From Andalucia godoyi (taxonomy: Eukaryota > Discoba > Jakobea > Jakobida > Andaluciidae): 64,000 bases of DNA. The position numbers and the translations under genes are program-made. Position 1 is the first letter of the stretch. Each line of letters starts with the position of its first letter. Of this stretch, positions 39,469-50,191 are shown one piece after another. The stretch is from contig VRVR01000017.1 of the NCBI GenBank assembly GCA_009859145.1, positions 250,607 through 314,606 of the forward strand. The letters are read 5' to 3'. The notes below the pieces were generated by a model, which saw only the letters and a list, made by a program, of their open reading frames with translations, did not search any database and had not been told where the DNA came from.

Positions 39469-40875
39469 TGAATCAAATAATGATAATGATAATAATGATA
39501 AAAGACAATAATAAACCGCCCTGTCTTCTTACGTACAGTGTCCTCTGTGTCAGTGCGTTTTCCCTTTTTCCTATGTTTCTTTCAAATTCGCTCTCTTGGG
39601 GTGGGGAAACAAAAAAAGAAAAAGAAAAAGAAAAGCAAGTTGGAAAAGCAATGATTCTTCGTAATACAGAGTTTGTGAAAACGCAACTCTGACTCTCGCT
39701 CACAGACACACACAGGCGCAGAAAGAGAGCGTGAGGAAGAACAACGCCAAAAACAAGGAGTCCTGAATTCGCAAGCAGAAGAACTTAATTTCAGAACTTC
39801 AAACACTGGAATATCAAGGATCCTTTTTCTTTTTTTCTTTTTCTATAATAAAAAAAAATTAAAATAAAGAGCGCTTGGAAAATGAAAGGTTGAAGAAGAT
39901 GTGGAAAAGTGAGAGTGGGAGACGAAACCGGATGAGGAAGAAGGAAAAAAAAAACTGAAGGGGAAAAATAAAATATTGAAGAAAATATTGTTTTAAATAA
40001 AAAAAATCAAGAACTGAAACGGCATCCAAAGAGGGCAAACGAAAAGAGAAAGGACGTCGAAAGGAGTCAGAAAAAAGATGGCGGTGCTTTTGATGGAGAA
40101 ACGAGAAACGAGTACAGAAGCGGGTGTCTGTGGGATCTGGCTGCCTTTGCTGTGCTGCTGCTTGTGGGGTAATGCAACAGATGGAGCTTTTTTTATGGAC
40201 GCTGTTTTTGTGATGTTGCTCGACGTTTCGCTCAGGAGGAGGACTCTGCTCGGATGGGTGTGACTTACGGAACCCTAGCATTTGCTTGTGATTCGCAAGA
40301 ATGGTGCGGACAGACGAAAGCGATCTGTCATTGTCGATGACAAGAGTAGCTCGCACAGAAATGCTTTCCCAATCTGGACCAGCAAAAAAGAAAAAAGAAA
40401 AACGGTAAAGGAAAAAAATCCTAACGATTTTTGGATGCGCACAGAGACGGTTTCTTTTTTCTTTTTTTTCTTTTCTCTTTTGCTTTTTAGCGTTCTCCTT
40501 GTCGCCCCAGTGCTGGACATCGCACGTAATCGTACGTTGTGTTCAATCTAAAGGGTGCTGCAGCGTACGGGTTCTCAACAAACCAAAACAAAAAAAAAAA
40601 AAAAAGGTGTCGAAGCATAGGGAGCAGTAATTGTTCTTGCGAACAGAACGCCCATCAAAAGAAGAAAGAAGAAAACCTAGTTTCTGGGTTTGTCTGCAAC
40701 GTTTTATTTATGTTGGTGAGATCGCATCACTCCCGGATTTTGCGGGACGCTGCAGTGCTCTTATAGTTTCCTTCAGTAAAACATTCAGTAGGTACGCTGA
40801 CGTCCATCGTTGACTGCCGCCGGTTCCCAAAAAAACACGGCCGCCAGACGTGTCCATTCTGGAACGTGTTTCTTC
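39469..40875. other. Intergenic region, 1.4 kb, possible spliced or non-coding gene
   Basis: No gene can be supported. Of note on the minus strand: a segment 40269-40373 bounded by a pyrimidine-tract acceptor (TGCTGGTCCAG) and a strong donor (GTAAGT), open in one frame (SVRATLVIDNDRSLSSVRTI), and the octamer CTAGGGTT at its end. Upstream an ATG at 40520 starts MSSTGATRRTLKSK but does not join in phase. Poly-T/A tracts at 39830-39860, 39945 and 40589-40604. Confidence 0.3.
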
Positions 40876-41616
40876 TTACACAGGGTGTGGATACACTGAA
40901 ACTTCCTTCTGCGAAGCAGCACCTTGTCCCGCCGCGGGCTGGGCAACATACTCTTGCGGGGCTCCGTACATGTTTTGCTGATACGGATTCGACGAATTCG
41001 AGCCTGCAGGGTTGTGTCCCGAGGTACCTCCGTAGTTTGCAGCGCCCGAGGGCTGTCCGAAGATCTGTCCTGAATAACCGGGGGGTGCTGCAGGAGTTCC
41101 GTATGAATACTGCGGAACAGCTGACGCATACTGAGGCGCTCCAGAATCGTAGGCGCGGCCAGTGGGCGGCCCGACGTCCACAACGTAGACTTCCTCGCGG
41201 TACGGCTTGTTCACCAAGTCCCGACCGCGGTCTCCTCGCAGATGAGCTCCGATATACAAAAACCCAGCGATTGCCAGGAAAATGCCTGCAATGAAGAGCA
41301 AAAACGAAAAGAACGCAGGAACGGCAATCAAGATGTAGAATACGCCTCGGAACGCAAGGTTGCGATAGAGCAGTCTCGGTCTTCCCCGTCTCTCCGAGTA
41401 CGGTGTTTCCATGAACCAGACAAACAAACTCAGAACAAGCTCAATCACGGATATGATGATATACCCAAAAAACAGATCGAAGATGCTCCAAAACAGCATA
41501 TTGAATGCTGCGATAAGCGCAAAAATGTTGGCCACCACCGCAAGCTTGGACCGTCGCCCAAGGTCTGCGGGGCCGCTTTCTACTCCTCTCGTAGCAGGCG
41601 CGCCTGCCACAATCAT
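40876..41616 (-). CDS. Four-helix membrane protein, COPI-associated (TVP15-like) type
   Basis: 246 residues. Four hydrophobic segments lie at about 25-45, 48-68, 88-108 and 110-128, with the loop RRGRPRLLYRNLAFRGVFYIL between the second and third resembling the Golgi COPI_assoc/TVP15 family (glycine/arginine-rich loop before a helix). The C-terminal 110 residues are Pro/Gly/Tyr/Gln-rich with PYQQNMYG- and PQYSYG-type repeats, disordered and cytosolic by inference. A role in Golgi vesicles is likely but not proven by the sequence. Confidence 0.6.
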   Translation of the reverse strand: MIVAGAPATRGVESGPADLGRRSKLAVVANIFALIAAFNMLFWSIFDLFFGYIIISVIELVLSLFVWFMETPYSERRGRPRLLYRNLAFRGVFYILIAVPAFFSFLLFIAGIFLAIAGFLYIGAHLRGDRGRDLVNKPYREEVYVVDVGPPTGRAYDSGAPQYASAVPQYSYGTPAAPPGYSGQIFGQPSGAANYGGTSGHNPAGSNSSNPYQQNMYGAPQEYVAQPAAGQGAASQKEVSVYPHPV

Positions 41617-42184
41617 TTTTTTCCTCCTTTCTTTTTGAACTGCTTATGCCGAGAAGACACTGAGAAGTCGCAAAGAGACAGAGAACGAGAAATTAACTGA
41701 ATTTTGTCGTGGCGTTTAATGGCGCGGTGGTGGTGGTGGATAGAGGGGAACACAAATCCAATATATAAGGGAACCTAGTATTGCGTGCTTGGCTCGGTTC
41801 GAGTTGTATGCGTTATGGATAGGTGTATGGAAACTTCTGTTTTCGTCATCATGAATGTTCAAGTCAATACGTTGAAACTCTCCCCTTCTCTCTCTCTCTC
41901 TCTCTCCCCCTCTGAGGTTTGTGCGATTCAGCTTATCTGGTGCGGAGGGGGGTTAAAGGACATTTCATCGCTTGTTCGAGTGAACATCCACTGGCATATG
42001 AAAAAACCTGCCTTATGCAATAATCAATGTGCGTGCAAGCTGCAAAAATTCGTAGTGTTAAGGATGGGTAGAGAAGTCGAAGAGCCCCCCTTCTTGTTCT
42101 AAACGATCCTGCATCCAGTTCGCATCAACTGGGCACAGCTGCTCACAATTAGTCGCTTTTACAATCCATGAAACACAACGAATC
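41617..42184. other. Spacer between HECT gene end and TVP15-like gene start
   Basis: 568 bases: promoter of the TVP15-like gene and 3' end of the HECT ligase. Contains (CT)n at 41889-41913. No gene seen. Confidence 0.4.
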
Positions 42185-45100
42185 TCATGACAGAGAAAAC
42201 CCTTCTTGTCCTTCGCGAATTGCCATGCGCAGTTTGGAAGCAAGTATATCCTTGGAAGAATACTCCGGCAACTTGAGGTAGTTCTGGCACGTCATCACAC
42301 TCGGCAAGCTGTCGTCAACATTCCCGGAATCCACGACTTTCCGAACCACAGTGAACTTCGGCTCCAAATTCCGCAGTCCACCGATGGGCAGTCTTGGGGT
42401 GCCTGTGAGGAACTTCACAAACAGTGCTTGCTCTTCAGGTTGCAGTTCACACAGGACTTCAAACAGCGACCGAATGACCACGGACGATGCAGTGTATCCA
42501 TGGTCGAGACGAACATGTTCATACAGAGCTTCCACATCCCAAATCGACTCATCTCGAGACCCACACAACAGTGCATCCAGCTCCTCACTGGAAAACAATT
42601 TGCGCGGGAAAGACGGCAGCACAGAGAAAAACCCGGCCCGAATCCACGCCAATTTCGACCGAATTGAAGACCCGCAAAGTAAATACCTAAATACCAGCCT
42701 CCTATATTCCAGGACGTCCGCCTTCGTGCAAACTGACCGCGACGATCCCCTCTCCATCAGCTCACAGTCTGGATAGCCCGGCAGCACAAACATCAAACAT
42801 AAATTCTCAATCTCATCGCTCGTCTCAAAGTCTTTCAAAACAAGATTCTTCAGGGAGAAAACAAGGCCGGGATCAATCAAGGAAACAATCATTTCCAATC
42901 GATCGTCGTTATCCAAAATTTCCGATGTAATGTGAACTTCTGGATCATCTGCCATCACATAGGACCAGACAAACGAGTTCACGGGGAAGTCAACCAGGCG
43001 GCGGTCCACCAATGCTCGTGCAATCATCTGTCCAACCATCCGATACGTAGGCTCAGAAGCGCCCATAGCAGGCGATGGAGATGGGAAAAATCCTCGTGAC
43101 GTGTTCGTGTACCAGAGAGTGTTCATCAGAGACAGTTTCTGCGCAAGAACTGCATAAAATTCATTAGACGGTCCTGAGCCAGTACCTTCTTCGTTGAAAA
43201 ACTCAAATTCCATTATCGCATCCAACTGCGAGCCTGCAAGCTTGAAGGCCTTAACCGCAGACGGCACAATAGTCGCACGATCCAGCCTGATTTTGTTCTT
43301 CTTCAAACCACCACGGTACAAATCGGAATGCGGATGAGTTCGAGCAAACCGAGCTGCTCCTCGAAGAGGACCCAGGGAAAAGGACTCGTAAAATGCTCGC
43401 CGGGAATCAAAAGTAACCAAAAACGGATATCGATCTAGAATCAGAGAAAGTGCACCAGGCATGCCGCTGGTGGCGATGAGAACCGGATCTGCACACGCGG
43501 CAACGACAGACTGCGACAAACGAGAATGGTTGAACGTAGACCGCGAAACAATCCCGTCAAGCAATTCATCCAGAATCTTCAAAAGCAGAAACACATCTTC
43601 CCGTCCAATCGTTCCCAATTCGGGATTCGGCAGGGTCTGTTCAAAAGTGTACACTCGCAAAAGATGGGTGGTTCTCCAGAGTGGAAGCGACAACGGATGT
43701 GCAGTAGTCGATGCAGGGTAGCTCTTGAAAGCCGCGGAGATCACGCTGTTTGTCGTATTTCGAACAGCCACTCCATTGAAAGACACCGATACGACAGGGG
43801 ACGAGAGATTCATGTACTGAATGAGCTGATTAATAGAAGCAAGAGGTTCAGAGAGAGCAATGCCCTTATCTTCTTCAACTTCAATCATCTCCTCTGCTGA
43901 ATGCTGCAAGTTGTTGTTTGAAACGGAAACGGAAACGGAAACGGAACCAGAACCAGAACCAGAACCAGAACAGGATTCGGAGGCAAACGGAGTCGGCTTG
44001 GGAGACGCGTTGGGGGAGGTCGTCTTTGGAGAATCAACTGAAACAGATGCTGTTGTCCGATCCACTGCAGGAGACCCGTCTCCGGCAGGAATTACAGCAA
44101 CGTCTTCTTCGTCCCCTTCCTCAAGTGACTCCTCCTCTTCAAGCGGCTCCTCGTTCCCGTATTCCTCATCCGCCACTTCTTCCAGATTCTCCGCAGGGCG
44201 ACTGTCAAACACGTCCGATGCATCATCTGCGGACGGAGCTTGGGGACCGGAAAGATCGGATTCATGGAAAGAAGGCTCGCTTTTTAGTTTCGCCATCAGC
44301 GACTCGGCCTCTGCGAGCGCCTCTCGGAGACTCTCCGTCTCCCCATGAGTCTTCAACGAATCAACCTTGCGCTTGATCTGTTCCAAATCACGAATCCTTT
44401 GTTGCAGATACAAGCGCCTGTCAGGAGACCGCGCGGGCGTACGCCGGGGACCGGCTGCTGCATCAGATTCCTTCTTCGTCTTGCGAGACACTACAGACAA
44501 ATGGACTCTCATGTGGTTTCGATTCCAGCTGGTGTTGCTCGAATGGTCGGCCTCTGCCAGGCGGATTGCATCCAACTCCGGAGAGAGCGAATCGACCAAG
44601 GCGGACACAAGGTTAGAGACGGCGGCGGGATACCTACGTGACAATTTGACAATGATTTCGTGCCGGTGACTGCGCACACAAGCGGACACATTGGGACAAT
44701 CCACAAAGGAAAGCAGAACTGGAACGATGGATGACTGCTCAACTTCAAAAACAGAAATACCCTCCTCGTCCCCGATTTCACAGAACAGGGACTCCAACAG
44801 ATCATCCTCATCGGAGTCAATGCGGACGCCGTTATGGCACATCATTTTTTCAGAAAGCTGACTTGAAATGGAAGACAGATTGCGAATCTTGTCGCCAACC
44901 CCTGCTACTTCACGACCTGCAATCTGCAGGACATTTTCACCCAGAGAGCCAAGAACGAAGAACACGCCCTCCTTTTCAAAGCACCTCTCGTAGACGTCGT
45001 TTAGCCGATCCAGCAACACTTTAACCATGAAAAGCGCTTCCTTCCGAAGATCAGGAGTTCGCAAAACGTTTGACACGAGAGAAGAAACAGGGAGCGGCCG

Positions 45101-46846
45101 AAGGGCTTCTCGCAAAAATGCCGATGACGAGTGATCGATCATCTGACTCAGCAACAGCAGACATTTTCTCTGCAAATCCACACCCTTCAAAGTATTGTAC
45201 ATCTGAAGCACGTGCGGAAACAGAATAGGAAACACCTGTTCGTACGGCTCTCGAACATAATCTTCCAGCAAAGACCCGCGCTTTACCATTCTTCGTTCAA
45301 CAATCCCATTGTCCGCATCTCTCGGAGGGAAAGTGTTCAGCAGAATATCAAGGATAACTCCTGCGCGCATGACATCAAATGCGTTTCGAAGGGCCTCGAA
45401 TACGTGTTCTCGAATCCAGAGCTGGACGAGGGGCAGCGGCTCCATTCGAAACTCTTGGGCAAGTCGACCGAAAATGCGAATACAAGAATCCACAATTGTT
45501 CGGGACTTTGACTTTTGCATAATTCGAGCAAAAACCAGCAGAACAGAGTCCTCAGCTGCAGGGTCATCGGAGATGCCAAACAACCGAGAGGTCGAGCCAG
45601 AAGACGTTTCCACGCAATTTGACAGCGCGACAATCAGATTTTTTGAAAGTTCCGGATCATCCCCGTGATTCATCTTGAGGGACTGGATAAAAACCGAAGC
45701 AAAACTCTCGAGCTGCTCAGACAATCTGCTCCTCTCACACAGTGCGAACATGCGAGCAATGATTGCAAAGCACTGGCGCTGAACAGGCATTGGCCAAAAG
45801 TCCAGAAACGTCAGTAAAGCAGGAGCAGCACGAGACTCCAACAGCGCCTCTGCAAGACCGTTTTTGTTTGCGACTTCTTCTTCTGGAGACACCGCAGCCT
45901 GCGTACTGTGATCCAGGATGGAAATACACTGCTCGGCGATGTCCATATCTGCCGGGGTCTGAAGAGGAGCGACAATAGCAGTCATGATCTCCGCTTTCCC
46001 GAGTAACGAGCTGGTCATCGGAAGCGCAGATACTAAATTACACAGACAACGCGCCGCTAGGATTCCGATGTCCGGAAGCGGATGCCCAACAAGTTGCGCT
46101 AGTATCGGGAAAGCACGGTTGGCAGGAAACATGCGCAGCGGGTCTTCGCCTTGATAGGCCAGTGAGGATGACAGGTCCATCAGTGTTGAGAGCAAGACAT
46201 CTGGGTCCTGGCTCGAGAGTGACTCTACAATTGTTCTGAATCCCGACATTTCACCAACGGTTATGGAAGCACTGTTGACGATATGCGCACGATGGCTTTT
46301 GCTGATCTCCAAAAACGATCCCAAGTCCTTTAGATGCTCGGCAGAGATATTCTTGGTGACAGAAGGCTGAGTTGAAGCACAAGAAGACGCCGAAGAAGAG
46401 GCGAGCGACGAAGACAAAGACGAAGAGCCTACCGACGCAGAGGAAGACGCAGAAGCAGAGGACTGACTCTGGGAAGATTCTGGAAGGGGAGTGAACAATC
46501 CAGGAAAGAACGCAGATGGCGATGCGGGAACTGAAAACGACGCAAGACCAGCACCAAAGGGAACAGAAAAGCTGTTGCTATGAAGCGTAGAATCACCGAA
46601 TGCAGCGGCGTCCCGACCAGACTTTTTCGATCTTTTCGCCAATGGCGGAAGCTCACTACTATTAATAATATTACTACTACTACTACCACCACCACTACCA
46701 CCACCAGCAAGACTGGATTCGATTGAATGTGCGTTGGGGGAAGAAAGAGGAGAAGGAGGAGTGGGTTCAGAATTCGACAACAAATCCGAAACGGGTGTTT
46801 TTCTGCTCGACCTTTTGCTCTTGTTGAAATTCGGGTGCGAAGACAT
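42185..46846 (-). CDS. HECT-type E3 ubiquitin ligase, UFD4/TRIP12/UPL3 family
   Basis: 1553 residues from ATG 46846. The N-terminus is Ser-rich and disordered. An armadillo region at about 170-480 contains HPLPDIGILAARCLCNLVSA and repeated helical pairs, as in TRIP12/UFD4/UPL3. A central acidic stretch (EEEESLEEGDEED) and a GSGSGS-VSVSVS run follow. The HECT domain spans about 1200-1553: FEFFNEEGTGSGPSNEFYAV, PTYRMVGQMIARALVDRRLV and catalytic C1520 in LPSVMTCQNYLKLPEYSS. Family members act in ubiquitin-fusion degradation and N-degron pathways. The upstream in-frame extension is a hydrophobic T-rich stretch without ATG and was excluded. Confidence 0.93.
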   Translation of the reverse strand: MSSHPNFNKSKRSSRKTPVSDLLSNSEPTPPSPLSSPNAHSIESSLAGGGSGGGSSSSNIINSSELPPLAKRSKKSGRDAAAFGDSTLHSNSFSVPFGAGLASFSVPASPSAFFPGLFTPLPESSQSQSSASASSSASVGSSSLSSSLASSSASSCASTQPSVTKNISAEHLKDLGSFLEISKSHRAHIVNSASITVGEMSGFRTIVESLSSQDPDVLLSTLMDLSSSLAYQGEDPLRMFPANRAFPILAQLVGHPLPDIGILAARCLCNLVSALPMTSSLLGKAEIMTAIVAPLQTPADMDIAEQCISILDHSTQAAVSPEEEVANKNGLAEALLESRAAPALLTFLDFWPMPVQRQCFAIIARMFALCERSRLSEQLESFASVFIQSLKMNHGDDPELSKNLIVALSNCVETSSGSTSRLFGISDDPAAEDSVLLVFARIMQKSKSRTIVDSCIRIFGRLAQEFRMEPLPLVQLWIREHVFEALRNAFDVMRAGVILDILLNTFPPRDADNGIVERRMVKRGSLLEDYVREPYEQVFPILFPHVLQMYNTLKGVDLQRKCLLLLSQMIDHSSSAFLREALRPLPVSSLVSNVLRTPDLRKEALFMVKVLLDRLNDVYERCFEKEGVFFVLGSLGENVLQIAGREVAGVGDKIRNLSSISSQLSEKMMCHNGVRIDSDEDDLLESLFCEIGDEEGISVFEVEQSSIVPVLLSFVDCPNVSACVRSHRHEIIVKLSRRYPAAVSNLVSALVDSLSPELDAIRLAEADHSSNTSWNRNHMRVHLSVVSRKTKKESDAAAGPRRTPARSPDRRLYLQQRIRDLEQIKRKVDSLKTHGETESLREALAEAESLMAKLKSEPSFHESDLSGPQAPSADDASDVFDSRPAENLEEVADEEYGNEEPLEEEESLEEGDEEDVAVIPAGDGSPAVDRTTASVSVDSPKTTSPNASPKPTPFASESCSGSGSGSGSVSVSVSVSNNNLQHSAEEMIEVEEDKGIALSEPLASINQLIQYMNLSSPVVSVSFNGVAVRNTTNSVISAAFKSYPASTTAHPLSLPLWRTTHLLRVYTFEQTLPNPELGTIGREDVFLLLKILDELLDGIVSRSTFNHSRLSQSVVAACADPVLIATSGMPGALSLILDRYPFLVTFDSRRAFYESFSLGPLRGAARFARTHPHSDLYRGGLKKNKIRLDRATIVPSAVKAFKLAGSQLDAIMEFEFFNEEGTGSGPSNEFYAVLAQKLSLMNTLWYTNTSRGFFPSPSPAMGASEPTYRMVGQMIARALVDRRLVDFPVNSFVWSYVMADDPEVHITSEILDNDDRLEMIVSLIDPGLVFSLKNLVLKDFETSDEIENLCLMFVLPGYPDCELMERGSSRSVCTKADVLEYRRLVFRYLLCGSSIRSKLAWIRAGFFSVLPSFPRKLFSSEELDALLCGSRDESIWDVEALYEHVRLDHGYTASSVVIRSLFEVLCELQPEEQALFVKFLTGTPRLPIGGLRNLEPKFTVVRKVVDSGNVDDSLPSVMTCQNYLKLPEYSSKDILASKLRMAIREGQEGFSLS

Positions 46847-47639
46847 GCACCGCCGACAGGAGGGGAGGGAAAAGGAAAGAAGGAAAACAAGTAGCGGTAA
46901 TCGAGTATAATATATATATAAAAACACTCACTCACAGATGATGTGATACGATCTCAAACAGAAATTATGTACACAAGGCGGGGGTGTGCGTAATTCACTA
47001 CAAATCTGAAAAAAACAGCTCCTGAAAAAGTGAACAGCGAAAACGAAAACAAAATGAATGTATGAAGTGAAAAGCGAATTTCAAGTCTTCACGAAATAAA
47101 CGAACCCGGAAATAAAAGTTGATGTGTGTATGTGTGTGTGCGACTGTGACAGGATCCGACGTTGTTGTTGAAGTGTTGAGTTACCCACTGCGATATTGAA
47201 GTTTGAAATTTAAAATAATATGTTTAAAAAAAAAAAGGTGACAGAAACGAGTCGCTCTCAGTTCACGATAGGAAAGAAGGAACGAAAGAAGCAAAGGAAA
47301 AACACCGACCCACTGCTCTGGAAAATGAGACTTTAGCTAATGGGCTCGACAACACCACACACCAAACCAGCAGAGATTTGCTGATTTCTTTTTCTTTTTT
47401 TTACAGTACAGTCAAGAGAAGCAATACGAGCTCACGAAAGAAAAGAAAACACGTTGGGGTAATTGGAAACACCGCAAATGCCCGAATCCAGGATTGCTTT
47501 CCCCCTCTCAGATCTGGCATCAATGCATCAACCAATCCTTTTTTTTGTCTTCTTTTTCCCATTGGGTGCGCATACATTATGTACACTGAACATGCACATC
47601 TACGAATGGACATCCATCGCGCTCCGTTCCCAATCGCGA
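46847..47639. other. HECT gene upstream region
   Basis: 793 bases with no recognisable gene. It must hold the HECT promoter; a (TA)n tract at 46907-46922 and an A-run at 47225-47236 are the only visible features. Confidence 0.4.
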
Positions 47640-47861
47640 TCAATCGGTGAGCCGCTTTCTCAGCGTGGCACGTTGTTCCTGAGAAGGGTGCATTTTTTTG
47701 ATTCTGACGGCCCTAGCAGCAGGCGCTTTCGTGTCCTCAGTTGCAGCGATTGATGCACCTGGAGATACGAGATCGTGTCTTGGAAGTTCGCCTCTTGGCA
47801 GTGCGCTGAACGGATGATAGGTGGCTACGCGTAAGCACGAATTCCCTGTGAAGCAAACGTG
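47640..47861 (-). pseudogene. Fanzor/TnpB N-terminal remnant
   Basis: A minus-strand frame open for 73 codons between stops contains ARAVRIKKMHPSQEQRATL followed by RKRLTD and a stop. TnpB and Fanzor proteins begin with exactly this pattern, a basic strand, then (Y/H)P(S/T)xEQxxxL(R/K), the OrfB helix-turn-helix, before the RuvC fold. Beyond the stop no matching frame continues, so it is a fragment. There is no ATG in the conserved position upstream. It lies in a 2-kb spacer between the HECT gene and SLC25A38. Assignment rests on a short motif and is less secure than the zinc-ribbon copy at 15.7 kb. Confidence 0.5.
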
Positions 47862-48831
47862 CTAGTGACGGCCAGTATTGACCGTGTCTGTTTATGGATA
47901 CTTTTCCATATGCATGACAATGACGTGTTATTATTCAACGGCTCCTGCTGCTTATTCTCATGTTGGTTTCTCATTGCTTGCCAAAACATGAATCATTATT
48001 AATCATTGGCTACGCTGTCACCGAAGACGGATCCAAAGCCGCATGTGTTTTACTTTTATTTTAAGTGGGACGAGCACCACCTCTCCAGTGCGGTCAAGGG
48101 GTCATCGCAACCAACATATTCCCCAATCGATTCAACATTCAATAAATGAACGTTGAAGGAAGCCGGCGGCGTTGCACATCGCTGCACCCTCTTGCTCTCT
48201 GACTTGAAAGCGCATTCCGAACGCGCAATCGACCACATCTCCGTGATTTGATGATCATCAGCTTGCTCAGCACGTTGCGACGAGAGGGGAATCAACGGGT
48301 TTCTTGGTTCTCGGTGTCTTCGGGCATGGCCTCGGATTGAGTTTGTTGGGAAGATCCCTCTTTGGAGCCATGAGATGCTTTGTCTTTGTCTCTGATGAAA
48401 GACGCTGCGTGAGGGTTCGATAATAAATATGAGAAACAAACACAAATAATAGAATGAAAGAAAAAAGTGTAGAATGAAAGCAATTCTGGACCTGACTACG
48501 GTAGGAGCATCGCGTCTCCATTGGGTTGGATACACAACTTTCCGGCATGATATTGTCTGATGTCATGCACAAAACGGTCAACCTTGTGTTTATTAGAATT
48601 GAAATGATCGGTAGAATTGGTATTTTTTCGTGTTTTTATTTGTTGGAGTTTTTGCTGCTTGTTCTCCAACGGGCAGCATGAATGAGAGGATTTGAAGCCG
48701 CAACGGAATTCCAAAGCCAGAGTCTTGAGAAGCCACGAAAGAAGGAGAGTTTAGAAGCGGCACAGTCACATAGGCAAGACGTAGTGTGAACAAGGAATAA
48801 CCCTCATCCTCATAACAACAACAACAACAAC

Positions 48832-48874
<43 letters not shown>

Positions 48875-48884
48875 GCGGGGCGAC
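47862..48884. other. Spacer upstream of SLC25A38-like gene
   Basis: 1023 bases. A possible small minus-strand gene is hinted at 48265-48560 (ATG frame MTSDNIMPESC, then past an acceptor-like CTCACGCAG a basic frame KHLMAPKRDLPNKLNPR), but the donor would be a weak GTCCAG; not called. The distal end is the trinucleotide repeat next to the SLC25A38 start. Confidence 0.3.
48813..48876. repeat. (ACA)n-(ATA)n repeat directly before a start codon
   Basis: Compound trinucleotide microsatellite ending 8 bases before the ATG of the SLC25A38-like gene, therefore within its 5' leader. Confidence 0.93.
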
Positions 48885-49856
48885 ATGAGTGATTCATCGC
48901 CGGGAAAGAATCTCTTGTCCGGGTCGTTGGCAGCGACGACGACGGCCTTGTGTTTGCAGCCATTTGATGTGATCAAGACCATCATGATTGGGGCGCCGTC
49001 GTTTTCAAAGACGTCGCAGTCTGTGATGTCGTCGCGTGCTAGAATCGCACAACAAATGACGTTTCGAGAGGCGTCAAAGTGGATTGTGCAGACGGAGGGC
49101 TATGCTGCTTTGTGGAAGGGCTCGGTTCCATCGCTCTTGCGCGTCGCTCCAGGTTCCGGAATGTACTTTATGACCATCTCGATTGTTTCAAAGGCATTCC
49201 ATGAGTACAAGGCCCGCAAATTGGCGCGGATCAATCGACAGAGTCCAGATGGTGTTCAGCTGTCCGTCTTTGAGATGGCGTTGGTTGGGTTCTCGTCGCG
49301 GGCCATGGTCGCCGTCCTTTCCAATCCAATCTCAGTCGTCAAGACGAGACTGGAGTACCAATCGGGCAAAAAGGTGTACTCTGGGACTGTTGATGCGTTT
49401 GTCAAGATTTGCCGCTCGGAATCCCCAAGAGCCTTCTTCTCCGGGTTGGTTCCCACCATTGCACGTGATGCCCCATTTTCTGGGATTTATCTGGCTTCCT
49501 ACAAGACCGTGAAGGGAAAGCTGGAGGCGTACTCATTTGCTTTTCCATCGGTGATGCAGCACAATTCCGTGTATGCTGCATTATCGGGCACGTGTGCAGG
49601 CATTGTCGCAACGCTGGTCACGCATCCAGCTGATGTGATCAAGACGCGTGTGCAGCTGTCCTACGCAACAGGGCACATGCAAAAGAACCCACTGTCTTGG
49701 GCAAAACACTTTGCACAAATCGTCTCCTCCATTCTAGCAGAACATGGCTGGAGAGGGTTCATGCGAGGCGCACTTCCCCGAGTTCTCAAGAGAAGCATGT
49801 CAGCTGCGTTTACCTGGACCATTTACGAGTATCTCATGCAGGTTATTATCAGGTAA
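48885..49856 (+). CDS. SLC25A38: Mitochondrial carrier, SLC25A38/Hem25 glycine transporter type
   Basis: 323 residues, three mitochondrial carrier repeats with six helices. The carrier signatures are LQPFDVIKT, LSNPISVVKTRLE and VTHPADVIKTRVQ. SLC25A38-specific sequence includes LWKGSVPSLLRVAPGSGMYF, GLVPTIARDAPFSGIYLASY and the final LPRVLKRSMSAAFTWTIYEY. The carrier imports glycine into mitochondria for the first step of haem synthesis (ALA synthase) in animals and yeast. Whether this organism uses the glycine route is unknown. Confidence 0.92.
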   Translation: MSDSSPGKNLLSGSLAATTTALCLQPFDVIKTIMIGAPSFSKTSQSVMSSRARIAQQMTFREASKWIVQTEGYAALWKGSVPSLLRVAPGSGMYFMTISIVSKAFHEYKARKLARINRQSPDGVQLSVFEMALVGFSSRAMVAVLSNPISVVKTRLEYQSGKKVYSGTVDAFVKICRSESPRAFFSGLVPTIARDAPFSGIYLASYKTVKGKLEAYSFAFPSVMQHNSVYAALSGTCAGIVATLVTHPADVIKTRVQLSYATGHMQKNPLSWAKHFAQIVSSILAEHGWRGFMRGALPRVLKRSMSAAFTWTIYEYLMQVIIR

Positions 49857-50191
49857 TTTTTTTTATTTCCTTTTTCGTTGGGTATCCACGCTCTTGTTTA
49901 GCTTTCTGTGTTTGCGTATCGTTTCCTGCAAAACCGTATGCCTCCACGCTGATTGTACGTTTTATTTCCTTCGGTTTGTACACTGTCCCGCGTCCGTTTG
50001 TTCGTCAGTCTTGATTTCAAGGATGTCTTGAGATTTCGCCTGTGTTTTTCATTGTGAAAATTTTGTATTCTTCCTCGTCGCCGTGAATGGCCGTCTTTGT
50101 ATTGTTTTAATTATTATTATTAATTTTCAATTTTAAATAATGTAAAAAGACATTTTAAAAAGGCTAGCATCATCACGTTTCCAATAAAACA
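49857..50191. other. 3' flank of SLC25A38-like gene
   Basis: 335 bases; AATAAA at 50183-50188 just before the Fanzor derivative may serve as a polyadenylation signal. An ATT-rich run lies at 50110-50140. No gene. Confidence 0.4.

Noticed and set aside
47590-47645. CGCGATTGGGAACGGAGCGCG resembling the DRDWNGAR codons of the Fanzor copy
   Set aside because: Match needs a gap and neighbouring codons do not fit the zinc ribbon; the nearby N-terminal motif is the better evidence.
48593-48985. Poly-Tyr/poly-Cys frame on the minus strand
   Set aside because: Product of the (ACA)n-(ATA)n microsatellite.
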